From assembly GCF_000725485.1 (NCBI RefSeq), contig NZ_JOAG01000007.1:62001-126000 (forward strand): 64,000 bases of DNA. The letters run 5' to 3'. The DNA comes from Nonomuraea candida. Lineage in GTDB: Bacteria; Actinomycetota; Actinomycetes; Streptosporangiales; Streptosporangiaceae. The position numbers were made by a program, and so were the translations under genes. The notes below the pieces were generated by a model. The model searched no databases. It was given only the letters and a program-made list of their open reading frames with translations, and had not been told where the DNA came from. Within the stretch, counting starts at the first letter, position 1. The number at the start of each line of letters is the position of its first letter. Shown here one piece after another: positions 52,629-61,040 of the stretch.

Positions 52629-54206
52629 ATGACAGACCTTCATGACGCACCACCCGTCGAGGACCTCCGTCCGGCCACCCGGCCGATGACCGGCGCCGAG
52701 TACGTCGAGAGCCTGCGCGACGACCGGGCCATCTACCTCTACGGCGACCGGGTCAAGGACGTGACCGCGCACCCGGCCTTCCACAACCCGATCAGGATGA
52801 CCGCCCGGCTCTACGACGCGCTGCACGACCCCGAGCGGCGCGACGCGCTGGTGGCGCCCACGGACACCGGCAGCGGCGGCTTCACGCACAGCTTCTTCAC
52901 CACGCCGCGCAGCGCCGAGGACCTGGTCGCCAACCAGCGGGCCATCGCCGCGTGGGCGCGGATGAGCTACGGCTGGATGGGCCGCAGCCCCGACTACAAG
53001 GCCGCCTTCCTCGGCACGCTGGGCGCCAACGCCGAGTTCTACGAGCCGTTCTCCGACAACGCGCGGCGCTGGTACAAGGAGTCGCAGGAGAAGGTCCTGT
53101 TCTGGAACCACGCGATCGTGCACCCGCCGGTGGACCGCAACCGGCCGCCGGACGAGGTCGCCGACGTCTTCGTGCACGTGGAGAAGGAGACGGACGCCGG
53201 CCTGGTGGTGAGCGGGGCCAAGGTGGTCGCGACCGGCTCGGCGCTGACCCACTACAACTTCATCGCCCACTACGGCCTGCCGATCAAGGACAGGAAGTTC
53301 GCCCTCGTGGCGACCGTGCCGATGCACGCCCCCGGGCTGAAGCTGATCTGCCGCCCGTCCTACACCGCCGCGGCGACCGTCATGGGCAGCCCGTTCGACT
53401 ACCCGCTCTCCTCCCGGCTGGACGAGAACGACACCATCCTCGTCCTGGACAAGGTGCTCATCCCCTGGGAGAACGTCTTCATCTACGGCCACCTGGGCAA
53501 GGTGCAGCTCTTCACCGGCCGCTCCGGCTTCCCCGAGCGCTTCACCTTCCACGGCTGCACCCGCCTGGCCGTCAAGCTGGAGTTCATCGCGGGCCTGCTG
53601 GCCAAGGCGGTGGAGATCACCGGCACCAAGGACTTCCGGGGCGTGCAGAGCCGCATCGGCGAGGTGCTCGCCTGGCGCAACCTGTTCTGGGGCCTGTCGG
53701 ACGCGGCCGCGCGCAACCCGATCGAGTGGACCAGCGGCGCCGTCCTGCCCAACCCGCAGTACGGCCTGGCCTACCGCTGGTTCATGCAGATCGGCTACCC
53801 CAGGGTCAAGGAGATCATCGAGCAGGACATCGCCAGCGGGCTCATCTACATCAACTCCAGCGCCGACGACTTCAAGAACCCGGAGATCCGGCCGTACCTG
53901 GACAAGTACCTGCGCGGCTCGGGCGGGATCGAGTCGGTCGAGCGCATCAAGGTGATGAAGCTGCTCTGGGACGCGGTGGGCACCGAGTTCGGCGGCCGGC
54001 ACGAGCTGTACGAGCGCAACTACGCCGGCAACCACGAGAACACCCGGGTGGAGCTGCTGGCCGCGCAGACGGCCAACGGGCAGCTCGACGGGTACAAGGC
54101 GTTCGTCGAGCAGTGCCTGGGCGAGTACGACCTGGACGGCTGGACGGTGCCGGACCTGTCGTCGTTCGAGGAGCTGCGCCAGACCGGCGCGCTGCGCGAC
54201 TTCTGA
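52629..54206 (+). CDS. HpaB/SgcC-type 4-hydroxyphenylacetate 3-hydroxylase homologue
   Basis: 525 residues, full length for the HpaB family. [32 protein letters not shown] at residues 20-51 and the C-terminal [19 protein letters not shown] are family hallmarks; [21 protein letters not shown] marks the large-subunit flavin region. In C-1027 the homologue SgcC 3-hydroxylates carrier-bound chloro-beta-tyrosine. Given the neighbouring aminomutase and carrier protein, ring hydroxylation of a beta-tyrosyl unit is the best prediction. Needs a flavin reductase, not present here. Ends before a strong hairpin. Confidence 0.9.
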   Translation: MTDLHDAPPVEDLRPATRPMTGAEYVESLRDDRAIYLYGDRVKDVTAHPAFHNPIRMTARLYDALHDPERRDALVAPTDTGSGGFTHSFFTTPRSAEDLVANQRAIAAWARMSYGWMGRSPDYKAAFLGTLGANAEFYEPFSDNARRWYKESQEKVLFWNHAIVHPPVDRNRPPDEVADVFVHVEKETDAGLVVSGAKVVATGSALTHYNFIAHYGLPIKDRKFALVATVPMHAPGLKLICRPSYTAAATVMGSPFDYPLSSRLDENDTILVLDKVLIPWENVFIYGHLGKVQLFTGRSGFPERFTFHGCTRLAVKLEFIAGLLAKAVEITGTKDFRGVQSRIGEVLAWRNLFWGLSDAAARNPIEWTSGAVLPNPQYGLAYRWFMQIGYPRVKEIIEQDIASGLIYINSSADDFKNPEIRPYLDKYLRGSGGIESVERIKVMKLLWDAVGTEFGGRHELYERNYAGNHENTRVELLAAQTANGQLDGYKAFVEQCLGEYDLDGWTVPDLSSFEELRQTGALRDF

Positions 54207-54222
54207 CCTGGTCCACCACGAA

Positions 54223-54256
54223 AAGGGCGCCGGGAGACCCCTCTCCCGGCGCCCTT
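54223..54256. terminator. 14-bp perfect hairpin
   Basis: Stem 54223-54236 with 54243-54256, 6-nt loop, 16 bp past the hydroxylase stop. Confidence 0.85.
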
Positions 54257-54317
54257 CGCCGTGTGCGGGGGCCGCTCCGGGCCCCGGCCCCGTACCGGAG
54301 GTCCCGGCGCACATGCG

Positions 54318-54348
54318 GGCGCCCCCGGGGACGGACCCCGGGGGCGCC
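54318..54348. terminator. 13-bp hairpin, likely for the aminomutase transcript
   Basis: GGCGCCCCCGGGG pairs with CCCCGGGGGCGCC around ACGGA; flanking CGCACA/TGTGCG can extend it. Lies 12 bp past the stop of the minus-strand aminomutase gene. Confidence 0.75.
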
Positions 54349-54359
54349 TGTGCGGTGGG

Positions 54360-56042
54360 TCAGCGGAGCGCGACGTCGGCCTGCTCGACGGCGGCCAGGA
54401 ACTCACCGCGGGAGATCGCGGCGGCCACCAGCTCGATGTCGTCCGACATGAAGCGGTCCTTGTCCAGGGTCGGCACGAGCGAGCGGACCCGCTCGTACGT
54501 GGCCAGCCCCGCCGGGCTGAGCCGGCTCTGCCGCCCCGACAGGTCCACGGCCTGGGCGGCGGAGAGGAACTCGACGGCGAGGATGCGGCTGTTGTTCTGC
54601 AGCACCCTGCGGGCGTTGCGGGCGGCGATCAGCCCCATGCTGACGACGTCCTGGTTGTCGCCGTTGGACGGCACGCTCTGCGTGCTGGCGGGGCCGATCG
54701 TCCTGTTCTCGGCGACCAGCGCGGTGGCGGGGTACTGGGCGCCGGCGAAGCCGCTGTTCAGGCCGGGGTCGCCGGCGACGAGGAACTCGGGCAGGCCGTT
54801 GCTGAGGTGCCGGTTCAGCAGCCGGTTGGTGCGCCGCTCGGAGAAGACGCCGAGCTGGGTGAGCGCGATGGTGAGGTAGTCCATGACGAACGCGACCGGC
54901 TGGCCGTGGAAGTTCGCCCCGTGGAAGACCTCCTTGCCCTCGAAGACGAGGGGGTTGTCGTTGGAGGAGTTGAGCTCGATGTGCAGGGTGTTCGCCGCGT
55001 GGTAGACGGTGTCCCTGACGGCGCCGACGACCTGCGGGATGGCCCGCAGCGTGTACGCCTTCTGCAGGTAGACCTCGGTCCGGTGGACGCCGTGCTCCGC
55101 CGCCTCCTCCGAGCCGTCCTTGCGGCGGGGCCGCTGGGGCTCCCGGTCGCGCAGCACCGACAGGCGCAGCGGGTCGACGCTGAGCGCCTGGCGCAGCTCG
55201 CTGTGCTCCACGGCCAGGCCGCTGCCGTTGAGCAGGGCCCGCATGTTGGCGGCGACGTCGATCTGCCCCTGGTGCGGGCGGGCGATGTCGTGCCCGTCGG
55301 CCACGAACGGGCTGGTGGAGCCCTGGAGGACCTCGCAGATGAGGGCGGTCACGATCTCGGCCTGCCGGACCTGGTCGAGGGCCCGGGTGACGAGCAGGCA
55401 GCCGAGCCCGGTCATCGCCGAGGTGCCGTTGATCAGGGCCAGGCCCTCCTTGAACCGCAGTTGCAGCGGCTCGATGCCGAACTCGCGCAGCACGCGCCCG
55501 GTCTCGACGCGCCGGCCGTCGCGCAGCACGTACCCCTCGCCGATGAGCGTCGAGGCGACGTGGGCCAGCGGGGCCAGGTCGCCGCTGGCGCCCAGCGACC
55601 CGATCTCGGGGATGGCGGGCGTGATGCCCAGGTTGAGGTAGAGCGCGATGCGTTCGAGCAGCTCGGGCCGGACCGCCGAGTAGCCCTTGGACAGGGCGTT
55701 GAGCCGGGCCGCGAGCACGGCCCTGGCCTCGTCCTCGGCGAAGATCGGGCCGACCCCCGCGCTGTGGCTGCGCACCAGGTTGGTCTGCAGCTGCACCTCG
55801 TTGGAGGTGTCGACGAGCATGTAGATCATCTCGCCGTAACCGGTGGTCACGCCGTAGACGGGGACGCCGCTCGCGATGATGTCCTCGAACAACCGCCTGT
55901 TCGCCGCCACCTTGGCCAGGGCCGCGGGAGCGACGCCACAGGTGACCTCGTTCTCGGCGATCAGCCGTACTGTCGGGACATCCAGGCTCTCCCCATCGAA
56001 GTCGACTGACGTTGAGGTCTCAACCAGTGTCACATCACTCAC
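54360..56042 (-). CDS. MIO-dependent tyrosine 2,3-aminomutase (SgcC4 type)
   Basis: About 560 residues of the histidine/phenylalanine ammonia-lyase family. The self-forming MIO cofactor triad is in GSLGASGDLAPLAHVAS near residue 150. TTGYGEMIYMLVD near residue 65 with the catalytic tyrosine, and FHGANFHGQPVAFVMD, are strongly like SgcC4, which makes (S)-beta-tyrosine. A basic/acidic stretch of roughly 25 extra residues lies around 250-275, just before EVYLQKAYTLRAIPQVV. GTG 56042 overlaps the end of the NRPS gene, so the two are coupled; GTG 56033 is an alternative. It supplies the beta-amino acid for the NRPS-type branch. Confidence 0.92.
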   Translation of the reverse strand: MSDVTLVETSTSVDFDGESLDVPTVRLIAENEVTCGVAPAALAKVAANRRLFEDIIASGVPVYGVTTGYGEMIYMLVDTSNEVQLQTNLVRSHSAGVGPIFAEDEARAVLAARLNALSKGYSAVRPELLERIALYLNLGITPAIPEIGSLGASGDLAPLAHVASTLIGEGYVLRDGRRVETGRVLREFGIEPLQLRFKEGLALINGTSAMTGLGCLLVTRALDQVRQAEIVTALICEVLQGSTSPFVADGHDIARPHQGQIDVAANMRALLNGSGLAVEHSELRQALSVDPLRLSVLRDREPQRPRRKDGSEEAAEHGVHRTEVYLQKAYTLRAIPQVVGAVRDTVYHAANTLHIELNSSNDNPLVFEGKEVFHGANFHGQPVAFVMDYLTIALTQLGVFSERRTNRLLNRHLSNGLPEFLVAGDPGLNSGFAGAQYPATALVAENRTIGPASTQSVPSNGDNQDVVSMGLIAARNARRVLQNNSRILAVEFLSAAQAVDLSGRQSRLSPAGLATYERVRSLVPTLDKDRFMSDDIELVAAAISRGEFLAAVEQADVALR

Positions 56043-59000
56043 CCGCCATAGATTGGTTGACTGCATCGGTGGAAAGCGCGTGCGCGCGCACCTGCGCGGC
56101 CAGGCCGCCCAGGGTGGGATTGGCGAAGAACTCCCAGAGCGGCACCTCGACGCCGAACCGCTCGCGTACGCGGTCGAGCAGACGAGGCACCATCAGCGAG
56201 TGCCCGCCGGCTGCGAAGAAGGGGTCGCCGTCGCCGTCCGGCTCGGCGCCCAGGATCTCGGCCCAGATGGCGGCGACCTCCGCCTCCACCGGGGTGCGCG
56301 GGGCCGCCCGCGGCCCCTCGCTCGCCAGCGCCGACAGCGCGCGCCTGTCGATCTTGCCGCCGACGTTGCGCGGCAGCTCGCCGACCGTACGGACCGACAG
56401 CGGCAGCGTGCTCTTGCCGAACCTGGCGCGCACGGTGGCGCGCAGGTCCGCGGCCCGCACCTCCGCCTCGCCGGCGGGCGTGCGCCTGGGCACGACGTAG
56501 GCCACCAGCCGGGTGACCCAGCCGTCCGGGCCGCTCACGGGGACGAGCGCGCACTCGGCCACGGACTCGTGGCGGCTCAGCGCGGCCTCGACCTCGGCCA
56601 GCTCGACGCGGGTGCCGTGGAACTTGATCTGGGCGTCGCCGCGGCCGCGGAACTCCAGCAGGCCGTCCCAGCGCAGCCGGCCGAGGTCGCCGGTGCGGTA
56701 GAAGCGGCCGTAGCCGGAGCCGCACGCCTGGAGGTGGTAGACGGGCTCGAAGACCCGCGTGTCCTCGCCGCCGGTGTAGCCCAGCGCCACGTACGGGCTC
56801 CTGACCACGATGTGGCCGGTGACGCCCGGCGGGCAGGGCCGGTCCCAGTCGTCCAGCACGACGACCTGCCTGCCGGGGATGGCGGCGCCGATCGGGGTCA
56901 TGCCGTGCACGGGGGCGGTGACGTCGTGCCAGGTGGCCAGGATCGTCTCGGTGGCGCCGTACAGGTTGGCCAGCCGGACGGCCGGCAGGGTCGCCCGCAG
57001 GTCGTTGGCCAGCTCCCCGGGCAGCGGCTCCCCCGCCAGCAGCAGGCAGGTGAGCGCGAGCCGCCGGGCGGCGTCCTCGCTCTTGATCACGTCGAGCAGC
57101 TTGGCCGCGAAGCTCGGCACGGTCTGCAGCACGGTGATCCGCTCGTCCTCGAGCCAGCGCAGCAGCTTGTCCGGGTTGGCCCTGATCCGTTCGGGCACCG
57201 GGCACAACGTCGCGCCGCCGACCAGCGCGGCAAACGTCTCGCACAGCGCGGCGTCGTAGCCGGGCGCGGCCCACTGGGCGACTCTGGCGCCCGGCCGCAT
57301 CCGGAACTCGCCGGACATCCAGGTGGCGAACTGCGCCAGGCTGCCGTGCGACTGCACGATGCCCTTCGGCTTGCCGGTGGAGCCCGAGGTGTAGGCGATG
57401 TACGCGGGCGCGGTGGTGGTCGGGCTGACGGGTGCCGCGACGCCCGGACCGGAGGCCGGGTCGGCGGAGGCCGGGTCGGCGGAGGCCGGGTCGGCGGAGG
57501 CCGGGTCGGCGGAGGCGGCGGCCGGGGGGAAGGGAGCGTCCAGGGCGGCGACGTCGATGACCGTGCCGCCCAGCTCCTCCTCGTACCAGCGGCTCAGCTC
57601 GTCACCGGGGCCGTGCACCAGCAGGGCGGCGGGCCGCAGCTCGGCCAGCACGACCTTGCCCCGCTCCCCCACGTCGCCGCTGCCGAGGCAGGTCAGCTGC
57701 GCGCCCGAGCCGAGCACGCCGATCGCGGCGACGACCTGGGCCGCGCCCGGCGCCATCCGGACCACCACGGAGGCGCCCTCGACCGGGCCGAGCGCCCGCA
57801 GCGCGGCGGTGACGGCGGCGGTGCGGCCGTTCAGCTCGCGGTAGGTCAGGCGGTCGCCGCCCTGCTCGTCGAGCGCGAGCGCGTCCGGCGTCCGCCCGGC
57901 CCAGGCGTGGACGAGCTCCGGCGCCGAGGGCAGGAGCGGGTCCAGCAGCCCCGTCTGGTCGGCCTCGCGCACCCTGGCGCGGGTACGCGAGTAGTCCTCC
58001 AGGGGGATCTGGTCGGCGGGCAGGTCGGGCGCGTGCAGGGCGATGGCCAGGAACGTGTGGAGCTGGTCGAGCAGGAGCTCGGCGCTGTGCTCGTCGTACA
58101 GGCCCTCGCGGTAGGTCAGCGAGCCGGCCAGGGCGCCGCCCGCCTGCTCGACGGCGAGGACGAGGTCGGTCCTGGCCGCGCAGGCGCGCGGCCGCACGGG
58201 GCGGACCTCGGCCTCGCCCAGCAGGGGCACGGGCTCGGTCTCGTCGTGGTAGTCGAACATCACGTCGCACAGCGGCACCCTGCGCGGGTCGCGCTCCAGC
58301 CGCAGCGCCTGCACCAGCCGGTCGAAGGGCAGGCCGCGGTGCTGGTAGGCCTCCTTCAGGGTGCGCGCGACCCGGCGCACGGCCTGCCGGAAGGTGATCT
58401 TGCCCGAGAGGTCGGTGCTGAGCACCAGGTGGTTGCGATAGGGGCCGACGAGGGCGCCGATCCGGACGCCGGGGCGCACGTTCACGGCCGCGCCGACCGC
58501 CACCCGGTCCTCGCCGGTGTGCCTGCGCAGCAGGCACAGGAACCCGGCCAGCAGCACCGTGGCGCGGGTGATCCCCTCCTCGCGCGCCAGCTCGGCCAGC
58601 GCGCGCCCCAGCGCCTGCGGCCAGTCGAACGGCACGGCCCGGCCGTGGTACGACGGCCCGGCGGGGCGGGGCCGGTCGGCGGGCGGCGCGGACGACGGGG
58701 GCGGCGGGGTCAGCGTCTTGGTCCACCAGTCGAGCAGGCGGTGCAGCTCGGGGGTGTGCGCGTGGTCGCGCTGCCAGCGGGCGTAGTCGGCGTACTGGAT
58801 GCCGGCGGGCGGGGGCGTCTCCTGGGCCGCGTAGCGGTCGGAGAGCTCGTCCAGCACCGTCGGGATGGAGTACTCGTCCGCGACGGCCTCGTGCAGCCGC
58901 AGCACGAGGAGGTGGTCGCCGGGGCCCAGCCGCGCCACGGTGAGCCGGGCGAGCGGCCCCTCCTCCAGGTCGAGCGGGGTGCGCGCGAGGTCGGCGCAGA

Positions 59001-59295
59001 GGTCCTCGGCCGACCGGCCGGTGGCGTCGATCTCGGTGAAGGCGTGCGGGTGGCAGCCGGCCGCGATCTCCTGCACGGGGAGGCCGTCGCTCTCCACGAG
59101 CGTGGTCCGCAGGATCTCGTGGCGGAGCACCACGCCCTGCCACGCGGCCCGCAGTGCGGCCACGTCGAGTTCGCCGGTCGTTCGGTAGGCGCGGAACATC
59201 GTGTACGCGGGTGAATCCGGGACCAGTTTCTGCAGAAACCATGCCTGGTCCTGCAGCCACGAGGTCGCCGCTCTCTTGACACCGGACTTCCTCAC
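56035..59295 (-). CDS. NRPS module C-A-PCP with damaged condensation motif
   Basis: About 1086 residues. Condensation domain 1 to about 440, whose HHxxxDG motif is HEAVADE (residues 135-141): the catalytic second histidine is glutamate. Adenylation domain about 450-950 with YTSGSTGKPKG, GYDAALCETF (specificity region), FYRTGDLGRLRWDG and GGKIDRRALS; a (ADPAS)4 repeat precedes the first loop. Carrier domain with FAAGGHSLMVPRLL near residue 1035. Probably activates tyrosine or beta-tyrosine as SgcC1 does. GTG 59295 lies 6 bp after the -10-like TGACGAT, so the mRNA appears leaderless; the ATG at 59331 is part of the promoter box itself. Confidence 0.88.
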   Translation of the reverse strand: MRKSGVKRAATSWLQDQAWFLQKLVPDSPAYTMFRAYRTTGELDVAALRAAWQGVVLRHEILRTTLVESDGLPVQEIAAGCHPHAFTEIDATGRSAEDLCADLARTPLDLEEGPLARLTVARLGPGDHLLVLRLHEAVADEYSIPTVLDELSDRYAAQETPPPAGIQYADYARWQRDHAHTPELHRLLDWWTKTLTPPPPSSAPPADRPRPAGPSYHGRAVPFDWPQALGRALAELAREEGITRATVLLAGFLCLLRRHTGEDRVAVGAAVNVRPGVRIGALVGPYRNHLVLSTDLSGKITFRQAVRRVARTLKEAYQHRGLPFDRLVQALRLERDPRRVPLCDVMFDYHDETEPVPLLGEAEVRPVRPRACAARTDLVLAVEQAGGALAGSLTYREGLYDEHSAELLLDQLHTFLAIALHAPDLPADQIPLEDYSRTRARVREADQTGLLDPLLPSAPELVHAWAGRTPDALALDEQGGDRLTYRELNGRTAAVTAALRALGPVEGASVVVRMAPGAAQVVAAIGVLGSGAQLTCLGSGDVGERGKVVLAELRPAALLVHGPGDELSRWYEEELGGTVIDVAALDAPFPPAAASADPASADPASADPASADPASGPGVAAPVSPTTTAPAYIAYTSGSTGKPKGIVQSHGSLAQFATWMSGEFRMRPGARVAQWAAPGYDAALCETFAALVGGATLCPVPERIRANPDKLLRWLEDERITVLQTVPSFAAKLLDVIKSEDAARRLALTCLLLAGEPLPGELANDLRATLPAVRLANLYGATETILATWHDVTAPVHGMTPIGAAIPGRQVVVLDDWDRPCPPGVTGHIVVRSPYVALGYTGGEDTRVFEPVYHLQACGSGYGRFYRTGDLGRLRWDGLLEFRGRGDAQIKFHGTRVELAEVEAALSRHESVAECALVPVSGPDGWVTRLVAYVVPRRTPAGEAEVRAADLRATVRARFGKSTLPLSVRTVGELPRNVGGKIDRRALSALASEGPRAAPRTPVEAEVAAIWAEILGAEPDGDGDPFFAAGGHSLMVPRLLDRVRERFGVEVPLWEFFANPTLGGLAAQVRAHALSTDAVNQSMAGE
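57451..57510. repeat. in-frame 15-bp tandem repeat in the NRPS gene
   Basis: Four exact copies of GGAGGCCGGGTCGGC encode a repeated Ala-Asp-Pro-Ala-Ser linker inside the adenylation domain, before its YTSGSTG loop. Confidence 0.9.
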
Positions 59296-59327
59296 TGACA
59301 CATCGTCAGCTCGGGCCGCCGCACCTG

Positions 59328-59343
59328 GCATCTCTTGACGTGC
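59328..59343 (-). promoter_or_regulatory. cluster promoter box, NRPS-aminomutase operon
   Basis: Minus strand GCACGTCAAGAGATGC (15 of 16 identical to the copy at 22900), 19 bp, then TGACGAT (59308-59302). Confidence 0.8.
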
Positions 59344-59589
59344 TGCGTTGCCACCGATAGGCGGTGAACGGCATTTTCCGCGCTTTTTCCAGGGCAGCCC
59401 GGCGATCCATTCCCAAGGTGCCGGGAAAACGCGCGTGAATCGGCATTCCGCGCGGCCGGCGAAACATTTTCAGCACACGCGGAGAAAGGCGAATGCCATG
59501 GAGGACTTCTCGCCCGGGCACGATCGGCCGCCGGCCGCCGCGCGCCGCCCGGGCCGGTCGCGGCCCCGGGCAGCGCACGCGCGGCGCGG

Positions 59590-60951
59590 TCAGGCCGGAG
59601 GGATGTTGTAGTTCACCCGGAAGACGTTGTCCGGGTCGTAGGCCCGCTTCACCTCGCGCAGCTTCCGGTAGTCGTCCGGGGTGTAGGCGGCCACGGCGTT
59701 GCCCGGGTCGGCCAGGAAGTTGAGGAACGCCCGTCCCGCCGTGTGCTCGCGCATGACCTCCTCCACCTCCGGCAGCCTGGCGTCGAGGATGGCGCTGAAA
59801 CGGGCCGTGCGGTGCCCCACGGGGCCGGCGTCGGGCCCGGGCCGGCTCATCGCGCCGCCCCAGTGGCGGATCTGCACGCTGGAGACCGGTGAGTCGGGCC
59901 GGGCGGCCGTCTCCACCAGGATGTCGATCACGGGGTCGGGCAGCGTGTCGAGCAGGTTCACGTGCGCCGGGCCGATGCCGCCCATCTCTATCCCGCCGAA
60001 CGTGCCCGTCCGCAGGGTGTCGAGCACCGGCCGGCCCCCCGCCCGGAGCAGCGGCGCGAGCAGCCGCCGGGCCTCCTCGGCCGGGCCGTCGTGCATGACC
60101 TGGACCCCGGCCACCCGGGTGCCGACCAGCGCGGCGGGCGTCTGGCCGTCCTCCGGCAGCCGGGTCAGCAGCAGCGCGGTGCTCAGCGCGTCGGGCGCCG
60201 AGCCGACCCAGTCGCGGTAGCGGGCGAGCAGGTCGGCGGCGCGCTCGGCGGGGAAGAACACGGCCCCCGCGAAGAGCTCCGCCACCGGGTGGAGCCGGAA
60301 CTCCAGCGAGGTGACCACGCCGAAGTTGCCGCCGCCGCCGCGCAGCGCCCAGAACAGGTCGGGGTGGCTGTCGGCGCTCGCGGTGAGCACCCGGCCGTCG
60401 GCCGTGATCACCTCGGCCCGCACCAGGCTGTCGGCGGCGAAGCCGTGGGGGCGCGACAACCAGCTGATGCCGCCGCCCAAGGTGTAGCCGGCCACGCCGA
60501 CCGTCCCGTGGGTGCCGGCCAGCGGCGCCAGGCCGAGCGGGTCCGCGGCGGCGATCACCTGCCCCCACACGGCGCCCGCGCCGGCGCGGGCCAGCCGGCG
60601 TTCGGGGTCCACCAGGACGCCGGACAGGTGCCCGGTCTTGACCAGGATGCCGCCGGTGGAGTCGGCCTTGGTGCCGTGCCCGCTGCTCTGGACGGCGAAG
60701 GGCAGGTCGTGCTCGCGCGCGACCGCCAGGGCCGACACCAGGTCGGCGGTGCCCGCGGCCATCACCACCGCGACGGGCCTGGGGTCGAGGTCGGCGGCGT
60801 AGGGCGCCTGCCGCTCGGTGTCGTAGGCGGCCTCCAACGGGACGTGGACGGCGCCGTCCACCTCCTGCCGCAGACGCCGCACGGCCGCCTGCTCGCCGTC
60901 CGGTCCGCCGCCGGGCGGGGACGTGTGCTGATGCACGTACTGCTGGCTCAT
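59590..60951 (-). CDS. berberine-bridge-type FAD-linked oxidase, second copy
   Basis: 453 residues. PCMH FAD domain with QSSGHGTKA (covalent-FAD histidine near residue 81) and GVAGYTLGGGISWLSRPHG (Thr at the position of the second cysteinyl link), ALRGGGGNFGVVTSLEF, and the BBE tail YDPDNVFRVNYNIPP. Full length without the long linker of the homologue at 27548. Oxidises an alcohol or amine of a small molecule with O2; substrate unknown. AAGG 5 nt before ATG 60951, preceded by GGAGG. Confidence 0.85.
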   Translation of the reverse strand: MSQQYVHQHTSPPGGGPDGEQAAVRRLRQEVDGAVHVPLEAAYDTERQAPYAADLDPRPVAVVMAAGTADLVSALAVAREHDLPFAVQSSGHGTKADSTGGILVKTGHLSGVLVDPERRLARAGAGAVWGQVIAAADPLGLAPLAGTHGTVGVAGYTLGGGISWLSRPHGFAADSLVRAEVITADGRVLTASADSHPDLFWALRGGGGNFGVVTSLEFRLHPVAELFAGAVFFPAERAADLLARYRDWVGSAPDALSTALLLTRLPEDGQTPAALVGTRVAGVQVMHDGPAEEARRLLAPLLRAGGRPVLDTLRTGTFGGIEMGGIGPAHVNLLDTLPDPVIDILVETAARPDSPVSSVQIRHWGGAMSRPGPDAGPVGHRTARFSAILDARLPEVEEVMREHTAGRAFLNFLADPGNAVAAYTPDDYRKLREVKRAYDPDNVFRVNYNIPPA

Positions 60952-60990
60952 GCCAACCTTCCCTCCTGTCTGGGGTACGTAGCGCAACGG

Positions 60991-61018
60991 CCCCGCCCCC
61001 GGAGGCCCGGGGACGGGG
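60991..61018 (-). terminator. hairpin after the secreted hydrolase gene
   Basis: 12-bp stem with one mismatch (60991-61002 with 61007-61018), 4-nt loop, between the hydrolase stop and the oxidase gene on the same strand. Confidence 0.5.
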
Positions 61019-61040
61019 TCGTCACGTGATACGGCGGGTG

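Noticed and set aside
59296..59331. ATG at 59331 as start of the NRPS
   Set aside because: It is the GAGATG of the promoter box; the -10-like TGACGAT lies downstream of it, so it would not be transcribed.
59499..59611. 37-codon ORF (MEDFSPGHDRPP...) in the gap before the oxidase gene
   Set aside because: It has an AAAGG-like site, but its composition is Arg/Ala/Pro-rich, it overlaps the oxidase 3' end and shows no domain.
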